From an uncultured bacterium (GTDB taxonomy: Bacteria; Cyanobacteriota; Vampirovibrionia; Gastranaerophilales; Gastranaerophilaceae): 64,000 nucleotides of DNA. The stretch is taken from NCBI GenBank assembly GCA_947428835.1, contig CANENE010000001.1:1-64000 (forward strand). The letters run 5' to 3'. Positions within the stretch are counted from its first letter, which is position 1. Each line of letters begins with the position of its first letter. The position numbers were made by a program, and so were the translations under genes. The notes below the pieces were generated by a model. The model did no database searches. It saw nothing but the letters and a program-made list of their open reading frames with translations, and was not told the DNA's origin. This document shows positions 47,306-55,071 of this stretch, piece after piece.

Positions 47306-48416
47306 CTAATTTTTATTTAAATTATTATTTCTTAAAAATGCTTCAATAAATCCATCTATTTCTCCGTCTAAAACCGCTTCAACATTGCTTGTTTCAAAAG
47401 CGGTTCTATGGTCTTTGACCATTTTATAAGGATGGAAAACGTAGCTTCTTATTTGAGAGCCAAAATTAACATCAACATTTTCGCCTTTTAAATTACCGAG
47501 CTTTGCTTCGTGCTCACTTTGTTTAATCAAAAGCAATTTAGAAGCAAGTATTTGCATCGCAGTTTCCTTGTTTTGAAGTTGAGACCTTTGCTGCTGGCAT
47601 CTTACAACAATTCCTGTCGGAATGTGTTTTATTCGAACTGCCGTTTCAACTTTATTGACATTTTGTCCGCCGGCACCTCCCGAGCGCATTGTATCGACTT
47701 CTATTTCAGAATCTTTTATTTCAATTTTATTTTCAAAATCATCTATAACAGGGGTAACCTCAACTGAGGCAAAGCCTGTCTGCCTTTTTCCCAAAGAATT
47801 AAAAGGCGAAATTCGAACTAATCTGTGCACACCTTTTTCAGCTTTTACATAGCCATAACAATATTGCCCTTCAATTTTGATTGTAATTGATTTTAAGCCC
47901 GCTTCATCACCTTCGGATTTATCTACAATTTCTGTCTTAAAACCCTTTAGCTGCGCCCATCTTAAATACATTCTTGATAGTATTTGCGCCCAATCCTGCG
48001 CATCGGTTCCGCCTGCACCTGCAATAATTGTTATAATTGCATCATTTTTATCATATTCGCCCGATAGCATATTTTGTAAATCAAAATCATCAAATTCCTT
48101 CTTAAGGAAATTTAAAACCTTATCCTGTTCTTTTAGAAAGTTGATATCATTTAATTCTAGCGCAACAGAAGCATCTTCAAGCGACATTTGCCAGCTTTTT
48201 AATTTTTCAAGCTTACTTTTAATTTCTTTTTGTTCTTTTAAAAAAACTGACGCTTCTTTTTGCCTTTGCCAAATATCTTCTTTTTTCAATTCATTTTCGA
48301 TAGCATCAAGGCTGCTTTGAAGCTCTTTTTGGTCAAAGACACCTTTCTATAGCTAAAAAGCGCTTATTTAGCTCATTCAACTTTAATTTATATTCATCTT
48401 CAAAAAGGTTTTCCAT
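47306..48416 (-). CDS. prfB: Peptide chain release factor 2, with programmed +1 frameshift
   Basis: The main frame (start of readable RF2 at 48289) is preceded, in another frame, by 27 codons from an ATG at 48416. They end AGG TGT CTT TGA C, the classic RF2 frameshift site with an upstream purine-rich SD-like element. A +1 shift at CTT-T (UGA at 48335-48333) continues as Asp-Gln-Lys and joins the main frame, giving about 368 residues. RF2 motifs include [18 protein letters not shown], the catalytic GGQ ([19 protein letters not shown]), and the codon-recognition region. RF2 recognises UGA and UAA, and low RF2 raises frameshifting, so it autoregulates. Confidence 0.93.
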
Positions 48417-48437
48417 ATCTTTATTCTACTAAAAACT

Positions 48438-48466
48438 TTTACATCTGCCCATATTTTTGATAAAAT
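48438..48466 (+). promoter_or_regulatory. Promoter of apt
   Basis: TTTACA at 48438-48443 and TAAAAT at 48461-48466 are separated by 17 bp, followed by an AGGAAGG ribosome binding site. The -10 region overlaps a perfect 9-bp hairpin (CCATATTTT / AAAATATGG, 48449-48470). Confidence 0.6.
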
Positions 48467-48494
48467 ATGGTTTGGAAAGAGGAAGGTTTGAAAA

Positions 48495-49025
48495 ATGAAC
48501 GAAAACAATATTGAAAAAATCAAAAATTCAATCAGGGCAATTCAAGATTTTCCTAAAAAAGGAATTTTATTTAGAGATATCACAACAGCTCTTAAAGATA
48601 AAGAAATTTTGAAAATCATGATTGATGAAATCTATGAACAATTTAAAGATGAAAAAATAGATTATATTGCAGGTATTGAATCACGCGGTTTCATTTTTGG
48701 TATGCCTCTTGCATATAAATTAAATGTGGGCTTTATCCCGATTAGAAAACCTAAAAAGCTCCCCGCGGAAGTTATTTCACAGGAATATGAACTTGAATAC
48801 GGGACAGACAAGATTGAAATCCATAAAGATGCCCTGAAACAAGACGATAGAGTCCTTATTGTAGATGATTTATTAGCTACAGGAGGTACTGCTAAAGCCG
48901 CTTATACATTAATCAAAAAAGTTGCAAATCCCGTCGGCTTTGCTTTTGTTATTGAATTAACCGACCTAAAAGGTAAAGATAAACTTCCAAAAGATATTAA
49001 AACAGTTTGCTTGACTCAATACTAA
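48495..49025 (+). CDS. apt: Adenine phosphoribosyltransferase
   Basis: A 176-residue purine salvage enzyme that forms AMP from adenine and PRPP. The N-terminal FPKKGILFRDITTALKD and adenine-side GIESRGFIFGMPLAYKL are typical. The PRPP-binding motif is VLIVDDLLATGGTAKAA. Length is standard for a bacterial Apt. It is monocistronic, with its own promoter and a hairpin right after the stop codon. Confidence 0.96.
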   Translation: MNENNIEKIKNSIRAIQDFPKKGILFRDITTALKDKEILKIMIDEIYEQFKDEKIDYIAGIESRGFIFGMPLAYKLNVGFIPIRKPKKLPAEVISQEYELEYGTDKIEIHKDALKQDDRVLIVDDLLATGGTAKAAYTLIKKVANPVGFAFVIELTDLKGKDKLPKDIKTVCLTQY

Positions 49026-49031
49026 ATAAAA

Positions 49032-49055
49032 AAGAAGGTTAAAAATTTAACCTTC
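49032..49055 (+). terminator. Hairpin after apt, weak terminator
   Basis: GAAGGTTAAA pairs with TTTAACCTTC around a 2-4-nt loop just after the stop codon. The following sequence (CTATCTTGT) is only moderately T-rich. Confidence 0.5.
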
Positions 49056-49238
49056 CTATCTTGTCACCAATATTAAGATATATTTTAGCAATTGAAGTAT
49101 GCTATATAGTGGAAGTATAGCCCTTTTTGGTGTTATTTTAAATTCAAAAAAAGTATGTATTTTGTTATACTTTGGTATGAAAAATAACAGTAAAAATTTA
49201 TGCTAAAATATAAAAAATATTTTTAAGGAGATATAAAA

Positions 49239-49622
49239 ATGAAATTTCTACACACGATGATTAGAGTAAAAGATATTGATAAATCTTTAAATTTTTATAC
49301 AAAAATTTTAAATATGCAACTTATCGATAAAAAGAGACTGGACGATTGCACTTTGTATTTTTTAAATGATGAAGAAAATACCTGTCAAATTGAGCTGACT
49401 CATAACGACGAAACACCGCAAGATGGCTATAAATTGGGTGAAAATTTCGGTCATTTTGCCTTTGGCATAGATTCTTTTGATAAATTTAGCGAAAAATTGA
49501 AAAGCGAAGGTGTTGAATATCTGTATGAACCTTTTGATTTAACGGGCAAAGGTTCAAAAATCGCATTCATCAAAGACCCTGACGGAAACGAAATTGAACT
49601 TATTGAAAAGGTTATGTGGTAA
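49239..49622 (+). CDS. gloA: Lactoylglutathione lyase (glyoxalase I)
   Basis: A 127-residue two-module glyoxalase. The metal ligands expected in the family are His5 (MKFLHTMIRV), Glu in CQIELTHN, His in GHFAFGI and Glu in GNEIELIEK. These residues and the RVKDIDKSLNFYTKIL start match GloA, which turns the methylglyoxal-glutathione adduct into lactoylglutathione. Length is that of Ni/Co-type bacterial GloA. AAGGAG lies just upstream of the ATG. Confidence 0.92.
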   Translation: MKFLHTMIRVKDIDKSLNFYTKILNMQLIDKKRLDDCTLYFLNDEENTCQIELTHNDETPQDGYKLGENFGHFAFGIDSFDKFSEKLKSEGVEYLYEPFDLTGKGSKIAFIKDPDGNEIELIEKVMW

Positions 49623-49664
49623 GTTTTAAATGCACAATAACTAATTTCACAAATTATTACACAT

Positions 49665-50519
49665 TTAAATATCAAGACTTCCTGTAATTACAGCATTTCC
49701 GCCAACGCAAACTGCTTTTATTTCATCATTTTCTGTTTTCAAGCAGGCAAATATTGTTGAAGGTTTTTTCATACAATATCCTTGTTCAAAAACAAGATTT
49801 TCAAAATCAAAATTTCTATAATATTTAAATAAATAGCAGGATAATGCCCCGTTTGAAGTTCCTGTTGCAGATTCTTCATCTATATCATACAAGGGGGCAA
49901 AATTTCTTGTGTGCGCAGTTGAATTATTCAAAGTTTCAAAGCTGAACAAATGCGCTCCTATTGTATTATATTTTTGGCTCAATTTTTTTATTTCTTCAAA
50001 ATCTGGTTTTAAATAAATTAGAGTATCAAGTTTTTCAATCGGAACAAGAATATCTCTTAGACCTGTTGAAACTACTTGAATCGGCAAATTTTCAATCAAA
50101 TCATCATCTTTGATGTTTTTAAAACAAGCCAAAATTTCATTTTTATCTATAATTTCGCAGTAATTGGGAAGAGTCTGCGACATTGTTATAATATCATCTA
50201 TTATGATATCAATTTTACCTGCTTTTGTAATAAGCTTATATTGCCCTTTTTCAATCAAACCTTTTTGTTTTAAATAAGAAAACGTTGCAATTGTAGCGTG
50301 GCCGCATAAATCCACTTCGCAAGCCGGCGTAAAATACCTGGTTTTATATTCATTTTGACCGGTTTTTTCTATAAAAGCTGTCTCAGAAAATCCAACTTTG
50401 CCCGCAATTTCTTTCATCTTTTCTTCGCTAAAATCAAGACTCAAGACAACCCCTGCGCCATTTCCCCCACTTTTAACATTTGTAAAAGAATTAAGCAAGT
50501 GTACTTTTACTGTCTTCAT
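49665..50519 (-). CDS. PhzF-family epimerase/isomerase
   Basis: 284 residues with the two-lobed diaminopimelate epimerase-like fold of PhzF. Typical segments are HLLNSFTNVKSGGNGAGVV, FSETAFIEK (the catalytic Glu of PhzF lies here), CDLCGHATIATFSYL-like text around VDLCGHAT, and the C-terminal ESATGTSNGALSCYL. Substrates of the family differ widely (phenazine precursors, isomerisation of unknown metabolites). No phenazine gene is near. Confidence 0.88.
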   Translation of the reverse strand: MKTVKVHLLNSFTNVKSGGNGAGVVLSLDFSEEKMKEIAGKVGFSETAFIEKTGQNEYKTRYFTPACEVDLCGHATIATFSYLKQKGLIEKGQYKLITKAGKIDIIIDDIITMSQTLPNYCEIIDKNEILACFKNIKDDDLIENLPIQVVSTGLRDILVPIEKLDTLIYLKPDFEEIKKLSQKYNTIGAHLFSFETLNNSTAHTRNFAPLYDIDEESATGTSNGALSCYLFKYYRNFDFENLVFEQGYCMKKPSTIFACLKTENDEIKAVCVGGNAVITGSLDI

Positions 50520-50540
50520 ACGCTATCCTTTTAAAGAAAA

Positions 50541-50867
50541 TTAATCTAAAATTCCGCTCAAAACCTTGTAAACAAGCCTTATCTCGTCGTCCGTTGCTTT
50601 GCTTAACATAGAATAAATGTCTGTTAAAAGTTCTTTTGTGTCTTTTTGATGATTATACATATACAATTTATAAGGCTCAACTTTTAGAGCATTTGCTATT
50701 CTTTCAAGGTTTTCATCAGTTGGATGAAAATGCCCGCTTTCAATTTTGCTTATACTGGAAGCGCCAATATCGGTTAATTCTGACAAATCTTCCTGAGTTA
50801 ATTTTCTAGATATTCTTATTTCTTTAATTCTCTTTCCTAAAAGTTTTTTTAAGCTGGACATTTTCAC
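50541..50867 (-). CDS. XRE-family regulator
   Basis: 108 residues with an HTH_3 domain at about residues 9-65 (RISRKLTQEDLSELTDIGASSISKIESG). The C-terminal helical part (DIYSMLSKATDDEIRLVYKVLSGIL) resembles a dimerisation tail. It lies just downstream of a palindrome at 50923 and upstream of the PhzF gene in the same direction, which it might control. Divergent from a small membrane protein gene. Confidence 0.8.
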   Translation of the reverse strand: MKMSSLKKLLGKRIKEIRISRKLTQEDLSELTDIGASSISKIESGHFHPTDENLERIANALKVEPYKLYMYNHQKDTKELLTDIYSMLSKATDDEIRLVYKVLSGILD

Positions 50868-50922
50868 CTCACAATATATTCTTTCCGAAATACTTGTAAA
50901 AATGAATTAATCTTAGATACAT

Positions 50923-50938
50923 AAAATATCGATATTTT
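50923..50938. promoter_or_regulatory. 16-bp perfect palindrome, possible XRE operator
   Basis: AAAATATCGATATTTT sits in the space between the leftward XRE gene and the rightward small gene at 51028. A second, odd palindrome GCATATAATATGC (50950-50962) contains a TATAAT that could be a -10 box for the rightward gene. Confidence 0.4.
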
Positions 50939-51027
50939 TGTAGTTTTATGCATATAATATGCTTGGTATGATATAAATTTCAAAAAATTTGTATCTAAAT
51001 GCAAGAAATACAAACCGGAAAGAAAAT

Positions 51028-51162
51028 ATGAAAAAGTTTTTTTATGCCATAAGAGAAGTTCTTGATAGCGAATTTATACTTCAATTTATAGCAATATGCG
51101 CAGTTTCAATAATATTGGGTCTTACTGTCCTGAATTTTTTTATGAACATATTAAAAAATTAG
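51028..51162 (+). CDS. Small single-helix membrane protein
   Basis: 44 residues: a basic start (MKKFFYAIREVLDSE) followed by a hydrophobic helix (FIAICAVSIILGLTVLNFFM) and Lys-Asn at the end. A GGAAAG ribosome binding site lies at the right distance, and a possible -10 box is at 50953-50958. Such proteins resemble small inner-membrane regulators or type I toxins. Divergent from an XRE gene. No homologue is recognised. Confidence 0.5.
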   Translation: MKKFFYAIREVLDSEFILQFIAICAVSIILGLTVLNFFMNILKN

Positions 51163-51225
51163 TCTTATTTCAAATCATGCTTAATTTGCAATTCACTAAC
51201 TTTTCACTTCTATAGATAAAATACA

Positions 51226-51251
51226 AAAAGACCACTTAATTGTGGTCTTTT
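51226..51251 (-). terminator. Terminator after tRNA-Glu
   Basis: AAAGACCAC pairs with GTGGTCTTT around a 5-6-nt loop. T-runs on both sides mean it can act in both directions: leftward for tRNA-Glu and rightward for the small gene at 51028. Confidence 0.8.
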
Positions 51252-51258
51252 ATTGATT

Positions 51259-51334
51259 TGGTACCCCCAAGCGAATTCGAATCGCTGTCTACACCGTGAA
51301 AGGGTGTTGTCCTAGGCCTCTAGACGATGGGGGC
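51259..51334 (-). tRNA. tRNA-Glu (anticodon TTC)
   Basis: 76 nt including an encoded CCA. The acceptor GCCCCCA pairs with TGGGGGT. The D arm GTCTAGAGGCCTAGGAC, the anticodon loop CTTTCAC (TTC) and the T arm with TTCGAAT are all standard. It starts 16 bp after the stop of the 203-residue gene and may be co-transcribed with it. Confidence 0.95.
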
Positions 51335-51350
51335 CTAAACTTATAAACTC

Positions 51351-51962
51351 TTATTTTTTATCGCTATAAACAAACAAACCGATAATATCGTTTAATTTGT
51401 TCAATTGTTTTTGATAGCTTGCAGATTGTTTTTCTAATGTTCTAATATTGCTTTTGTATTCTTGAACAGTATAGTTGCAATCTTTGATAGAGCTATTCAG
51501 ACAATCTCTTACTCTTTGAGCATCTTGTAAAACCGTTTTCATAGGAATACCAAGAGCTTCGATAGTTTGACGAATGATTTGCGCACCGGTTTGTCTTGGA
51601 ACTCCGGTTGGTAATTGCGAAATCAACCTTTTTAAAACGTTGATGTTGTTTGGCATTTCAAATTCTTCAACATCTTCTTCGTTTTCAATTGATATCTTCA
51701 TATCTGAATCAGTTGCTGTATCTTGTTCATCTACCGCAAAAACGGGTTGGTAGTCTTTAGCATCTGCTCCAAAATCGAACTCAGCAGCTTTTTCAACTGT
51801 TTCTTCCAAATCAACATCTTCTACAGCTGATATGTCTTCATTGAAATCTGTGATTTCATTTTCAGTTTCAGTTTCAACACTTGCTAAATCTTGTTCATCT
51901 TGTTGCTTTAGAGCGTCGACTATTTTTTTACCCATATTTTTTGGTAATTCGTTTTCTTGCAT
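51351..51962 (-). CDS. Acidic protein with C-terminal coiled coil, unknown
   Basis: 203 residues. The N-terminal 105 are very acidic and probably disordered. About 110-150 are compact (NNINVLKRLISQLPTGVPRQTGAQIIRQTIEALGI, read as two helices). From 155 a coiled coil runs to the end (QEYKSNIRTLEKQSASYQKQLNKLNDII). There are no membrane segments. The layout recalls small cytoskeletal or division-adaptor proteins, but no family is recognised. tRNA-Glu follows 16 bp later on the same strand. Confidence 0.6.
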   Translation of the reverse strand: MQENELPKNMGKKIVDALKQQDEQDLASVETETENEITDFNEDISAVEDVDLEETVEKAAEFDFGADAKDYQPVFAVDEQDTATDSDMKISIENEEDVEEFEMPNNINVLKRLISQLPTGVPRQTGAQIIRQTIEALGIPMKTVLQDAQRVRDCLNSSIKDCNYTVQEYKSNIRTLEKQSASYQKQLNKLNDIIGLFVYSDKK

Positions 51963-52085
51963 TTAGCAACTCCTTTTTTTATGAAGTAACCTATGTATAC
52001 ATGAAAACAAAAACATTTCCGTTTGTCAAACGCATTTTGCAATAATACTTAAAATAAATTAATTTAATAAGTGTATTTTATACTA

Positions 52086-52376
52086 TTAATGTCCCCGGTC
52101 CGGGCCTGAAAGGTTTCTAATTTCATAATTTAAAAGATTATCGTCTAAATTTAAACATTGAAAATTTAACATATGTTTGTTTTTATACATATTGCTTCGC
52201 CACTTATGAAGCAATTTTGCAAAATATTTCTTATCAGAAGAATTTATATCGTTGTCTTTTAGGATAATTTTTAGAATTTCACTATTGCTTTTTCCTTTAG
52301 CAAATTCTAAAAGCGCTGTTCTTTTCTGCTCTTTTGAAAAAGATAATTTGGTATTTTTTATTATTTTATCTGTCAT
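52086..52376 (-). CDS. Small hypothetical protein
   Basis: 96 residues, basic at the N-terminus with a helical segment (KEQKRTALLEFAKGKSNSEILKIIL) that faintly recalls a helix-turn-helix of transposase type. No catalytic motif is seen. It lies between the coiled-coil protein gene and tRNA-Gln with no obvious partner. Confidence 0.45.
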   Translation of the reverse strand: MTDKIIKNTKLSFSKEQKRTALLEFAKGKSNSEILKIILKDNDINSSDKKYFAKLLHKWRSNMYKNKHMLNFQCLNLDDNLLNYEIRNLSGPDRGH

Positions 52377-52468
52377 AAATTTAACAAAGAGGCAATTGCA
52401 ATATAAAATAAATACTCAACGAAGATTGCACAAAATTAAAATTTTTACGCTTGTGCTAAATATAAATA

Positions 52469-52539
52469 CTCCCGAAGATGGATTCGAACCACCGTTAGAA
52501 GAGCCAGAATCTCCTGTCCTGCCACTAGACGATTCGGGA
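52469..52539 (-). tRNA. tRNA-Gln (anticodon CTG)
   Basis: 71 nt without encoded CCA. The acceptor TCCCGAA pairs with TTCGGGA and starts with the U1-A72 pair typical of tRNA-Gln. The D stem GTCT/GGAC, the anticodon stem GGAGA/TCTTC with loop TTCTGGC (CTG), a 4-nt variable loop and the T arm GGTGG-TTCGAAT-CCATC complete the cloverleaf. The base after the anticodon is G, not the usual A. Confidence 0.88.
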
Positions 52540-52552
52540 ATAATTTAAATTT

Positions 52553-52580
52553 ATTATACAATCAAATTTTAATTTGTAAA
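52553..52580 (-). promoter_or_regulatory. Promoter of tRNA-Gln
   Basis: On the minus strand TTTACA and TATAAT are separated by 16 bp, with the -10 box about 14 bp from the tRNA 5' end. Confidence 0.65.
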
Positions 52581-52598
52581 ATGCTGTTAAAACAAAAA

Positions 52599-52817
52599 TT
52601 ATAAATCTTTTATCATCTCTTCTATCGTTTTATTTACAACGCGCGCAAATTTTAGAGCATTAACAAGAGAAATATTATGTTTTGCAGTTTCAATATTGCT
52701 TATATATGATTTACTAAAGCCGGTAAGCTCCACCATATCATCCTGCGATAACTTTGCTTTGTTTCTGTAGTGCTTTAGGTTTAGCCCGAAATTTTCCAAT
52801 ATTTTTTGTTCGTCCAT
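52599..52817 (-). CDS. Short XRE-family regulator
   Basis: 72 residues that are almost only an HTH_3 domain (AKLSQDDMVELTGFSKSYISNIETAKHNIS). Divergent from the broken gene at 52905. The size and divergent partner resemble antitoxin or phage repressor arrangements, but no toxin family is recognised. Confidence 0.8.
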   Translation of the reverse strand: MDEQKILENFGLNLKHYRNKAKLSQDDMVELTGFSKSYISNIETAKHNISLVNALKFARVVNKTIEEMIKDL

Positions 52818-52904
52818 AGTTTAATTTTATATCCTTGACAATAATTTTTCGATAGTTTATAATGACAATTATTGTTCTATAGTAGATTAGGAGATATCTT
52901 TAAA

Positions 52905-53256
52905 ATGACATCTGAAAAATTAATGAAATTTTTATAAGAAAGGTGTAAAAAAAGAAGTATTAAAATTCAGAAAAAACTATAAAAAGAATAATGGTTTTGA
53001 CGATTTTTTATTCAAAAAATCAGAAAAAATACTTATGAAAACCGCTTTTCCCTGCTATTGGCTCGAAATAATGTTAAGCTGCATCAAAGATATCATAGAT
53101 AATGGTTCTTATTATCCAAATATTAATCCCGATAAAACAGCAAAGATTAAAACCATACTTGAAAAATTGAACAAAACTTATGTATATTTAAATGCTGCAT
53201 TAGATGAGTTTTTCCAAATAATGCCTGATATTGAAAGTGTTTTTAAAAAACCTTAG
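52905..53256 (+). pseudogene. Unknown small gene broken by a one-base frameshift
   Basis: An ATG at 52905 with an AGGAG ribosome binding site starts MTSEKLMKF and stops after ten codons at a T5 run (52931-52936). One T fewer would continue as YKKGVKKEVLKFRKNYKK and join the open frame that ends at 53256, giving about 117 residues. The downstream part alone has an ATG at 53035 (73 residues) but no good ribosome binding site. The full protein would be basic at the N-terminus and helical. No family is recognised. Divergent from an XRE gene. Confidence 0.5.
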
Positions 53257-53363
53257 AGCACCAAAGGCAAATGATAATAAGGCTTAAAAGAAACTTATAT
53301 TGACTTTTTCTAACTTTATACTTTATACTTTTAAAATAACCAAACTATAAAGTATGAGGTAAT

Positions 53364-54251
53364 ATGCAAAAACTTTTATCGGAAATTGAAGAAAATAAAA
53401 TTAAACTTACAAAAACTTTAAAAAACACCGACAATAAAAACGAATTCAATAAATGGCTTAAAACGGAACTTTCTTATACATCTAATGCTATTGAAGGCAA
53501 TACTCTTACAAGAAAAGAAACGCAACTTGTAATAGAAGAGGATTTAACATCATCTTCTAAACCACTAAAAAACTATATTGAAGCGGTAAATCACGCAAAA
53601 GCTTTCTGCAAAATTTTAGAAATAATTGAAAGCAATTCTATAATAGATGAAAAAGTAATTCTTGACATTCACAAAATTATATTAACAGGACTGGATGACA
53701 CAAATGCCGGCTTTTATAGAAAATGCAGAGTGAGAATTTCAGGTTCAAATACAATTTTGCCAAATCCCCTAAAGGTGCCCGAATTAATGGAAGAATTCTA
53801 TAAATGGCTGTCAGAAAATATTGATAACGAACCCGCTGCAGCAATAATGGCACATCTTAAGTTTGTAACAATTCACCCGTTTGCAGATGGAAACGGCAGA
53901 ACCGCAAGGCTTTTTATGAATATGCTACTTTTAAAATATGGATATGCACCAATAATTATTCGGCCGACAGATAGAAAAAAATACCTTTCTGTTATTGAAA
54001 ACTACCAAACAAAAAACAACGAAGAAGTATATATTAAATTTATGCTTCGCATATTGAATCGTTCAATGAAAATTATAATAAACATGTTTGATGTTGAAGC
54101 TACATATCCTCAAAGCGAATTAATGACAATCTCCAAATATGCAAAATATAAGAAAGTACCAACTTCTACTATACGATATTGGGTAGAAACAGGGAAAGTC
54201 AAACCGGCAAGTTACACAAATTCCGGGTATATGCTATTTTCAAAAGATTAA
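53364..54251 (+). CDS. Fic-family protein with C-terminal HTH
   Basis: 295 residues. The Fic core motif HPFADGNGRTAR (near residue 173) gives the catalytic His and the phosphate-binding Asn/Gly, and the flap region ISGSNTILPNP (near 129) precedes it. The N-terminal TSNAIEGNTL (near 38) fits the inhibitory helix motif (S/T)xxx(E/D)(G/N) of self-inhibited (class II) Fic proteins. The last 45 residues (MTISKYAKYKKVPTSTIRYWVETG) look like a MerR-like winged helix. Fic enzymes AMPylate proteins, and the target here is unknown. The start follows a GAGG ribosome binding site. Confidence 0.9.
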   Translation: MQKLLSEIEENKIKLTKTLKNTDNKNEFNKWLKTELSYTSNAIEGNTLTRKETQLVIEEDLTSSSKPLKNYIEAVNHAKAFCKILEIIESNSIIDEKVILDIHKIILTGLDDTNAGFYRKCRVRISGSNTILPNPLKVPELMEEFYKWLSENIDNEPAAAIMAHLKFVTIHPFADGNGRTARLFMNMLLLKYGYAPIIIRPTDRKKYLSVIENYQTKNNEEVYIKFMLRILNRSMKIIINMFDVEATYPQSELMTISKYAKYKKVPTSTIRYWVETGKVKPASYTNSGYMLFSKD

Positions 54252-54262
54252 TATCAAAAAAA

Positions 54263-54344
54263 TGTCGAAGAAGGGAGTCGAACCCTCAAGGATTTCTCCA
54301 CATGAACCTGAATCATGCGCGTCTACCGGTTTCGCCACTTCGAC
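54263..54344 (-). tRNA. tRNA-Leu (anticodon CAG)
   Basis: 82 nt without encoded CCA. The acceptor GTCGAAG pairs with CTTCGAC. The D arm GGCGAAACCGGTAGACGC is typical of Leu, the anticodon stem is CATGA/TCATG with loop TTCAGGT, and there is a long variable arm (TGGAGAAATCCTTG-like) and T arm TTCGACT. The 5' flank and the first 11 bases are duplicated 129 bp upstream (see repeat entries). A T-run follows the 3' end. Confidence 0.93.
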
Positions 54345-54409
54345 ACTTCTACACTTATTTTATTTTCAATTATACAACATTTTTGGTCTTCGTGGCGAAG
54401 CAACCGCTT
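54334..54409. repeat. 76-bp direct repeat, copy A (contains tRNA-Leu nt 1-11)
   Basis: Identical to 54463-54538. In the tRNA direction (minus) it holds a TATAAT (54369-54374), an 18-nt leader and the first 11 bases of tRNA-Leu (GTCGAAGTGGC). Confidence 0.9.
54369..54374 (-). promoter_or_regulatory. Likely -10 box of tRNA-Leu(CAG)
   Basis: TATAAT on the minus strand about 24 bp before the tRNA 5' end. An identical box lies in the second repeat copy at 54498-54503. No clear -35 box. Confidence 0.5.
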
Positions 54410-54462
54410 CGCTTATGCCCTCTCTTCGAAAGCAAGGTGTCTTGCTTTCTCATCGGCAGAGT

Positions 54463-54538
54463 GCCACTTCGACACTTCTACACTTATTTTATTTTCAATT
54501 ATACAACATTTTTGGTCTTCGTGGCGAAGCAACCGCTT
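54463..54538. repeat. 76-bp direct repeat, copy B (upstream duplicate)
   Basis: An exact copy of 54334-54409, 129 bp further upstream of the tRNA. After the 11 tRNA bases the sequence (minus strand) continues ACTCTGCC and a strong hairpin GAAAGCAAG/CTTGCTTTC instead of the tRNA body. Confidence 0.9.
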
Positions 54539-54582
54539 GAGCGCACACCAAAATTCAAATTCATAATACATCCGTCTAGACT

Positions 54583-54611
54583 ATATTACCACAATTTAGT
54601 TTGACAAACAA
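54583..54611 (-). promoter_or_regulatory. Upstream leftward promoter of the tRNA-Leu(CAG) region
   Basis: TTGTTT (54606-54611) and TAATAT (54583-54588) on the minus strand with 17-bp spacing. It overlaps the divergent promoter of the cysteine-rich protein gene. Confidence 0.5.
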
Positions 54612-54629
54612 AAAAATTAAGAATATATT
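54601..54629 (+). promoter_or_regulatory. Strong promoter of the cysteine-rich protein gene
   Basis: The consensus TTGACA (54601-54606), a 17-bp spacer and TATATT (54624-54629). A start of transcription near 54636 leaves a short leader with an AGGAG site before the ATG at 54661. Confidence 0.75.
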
Positions 54630-54660
54630 AAATCAAAGAAAATGTATTAGGAGATAAACA

Positions 54661-55065
54661 ATGAAAAAACTATTAACCATCGCCTTTTTGTTTTGCACAA
54701 TGCTATTTTTAAACGCGGCTTTTGCTTGCGATAACTGCGGTTGCAAAGATGATAACTGCGGCTGCAAATGCCACAAAACATGTGATTGCCAAAAAGGTCA
54801 AAAATGCACTTGCCCCGAAGGAAAATGCGAATGCGATAAAGCAAAATGCAATGAAGATTGCACTTGCCCTTGCCACAAAGAAGTATGCAAATGCCAAAAA
54901 GGCGAAGATTGCACCTGCGAAGAAGGTAAATGCGACTGCAAAGAAGATTGCAAATGCGAAAAATGCAAAGGTAAAGATAAAGACAAATGCGAAAAATCTG
55001 AACCTGTATGCGGCAAAAAGAAAGAACACAAAAGCAAAAAAATTAAATGCGATTGTGAAAAATAA
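54661..55065 (+). CDS. Secreted cysteine-rich, metallothionein-like protein
   Basis: 134 residues. The signal peptide (KKLLTIAFLFCTMLFLNAAFA, cleaved near residue 22) is followed by about 29 cysteines in 112 residues, mostly as CxC, CxxC and CxCH (for example CDNCGCKDDNCGCKCHKTCDC). Lys, Glu and Asp fill the gaps, and the C-terminus is Lys-rich. A partial internal repeat is visible (CQKGQKCTCPEGKCEC and CQKGEDCTCEEGKCDC). It would bind soft metals in the periplasm or outside, or form a disulfide-linked structure. It is monocistronic with a strong promoter and a good terminator. Confidence 0.8.
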   Translation: MKKLLTIAFLFCTMLFLNAAFACDNCGCKDDNCGCKCHKTCDCQKGQKCTCPEGKCECDKAKCNEDCTCPCHKEVCKCQKGEDCTCEEGKCDCKEDCKCEKCKGKDKDKCEKSEPVCGKKKEHKSKKIKCDCEK

Positions 55066-55071
55066 CTGTTT

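Noticed and set aside
54179..54604. Three overlapping open frames on the plus strand
   Set aside because: They cover the complement of tRNA-Leu(CAG) and the two direct repeats; repeated peptides in them only mirror the DNA repeat.
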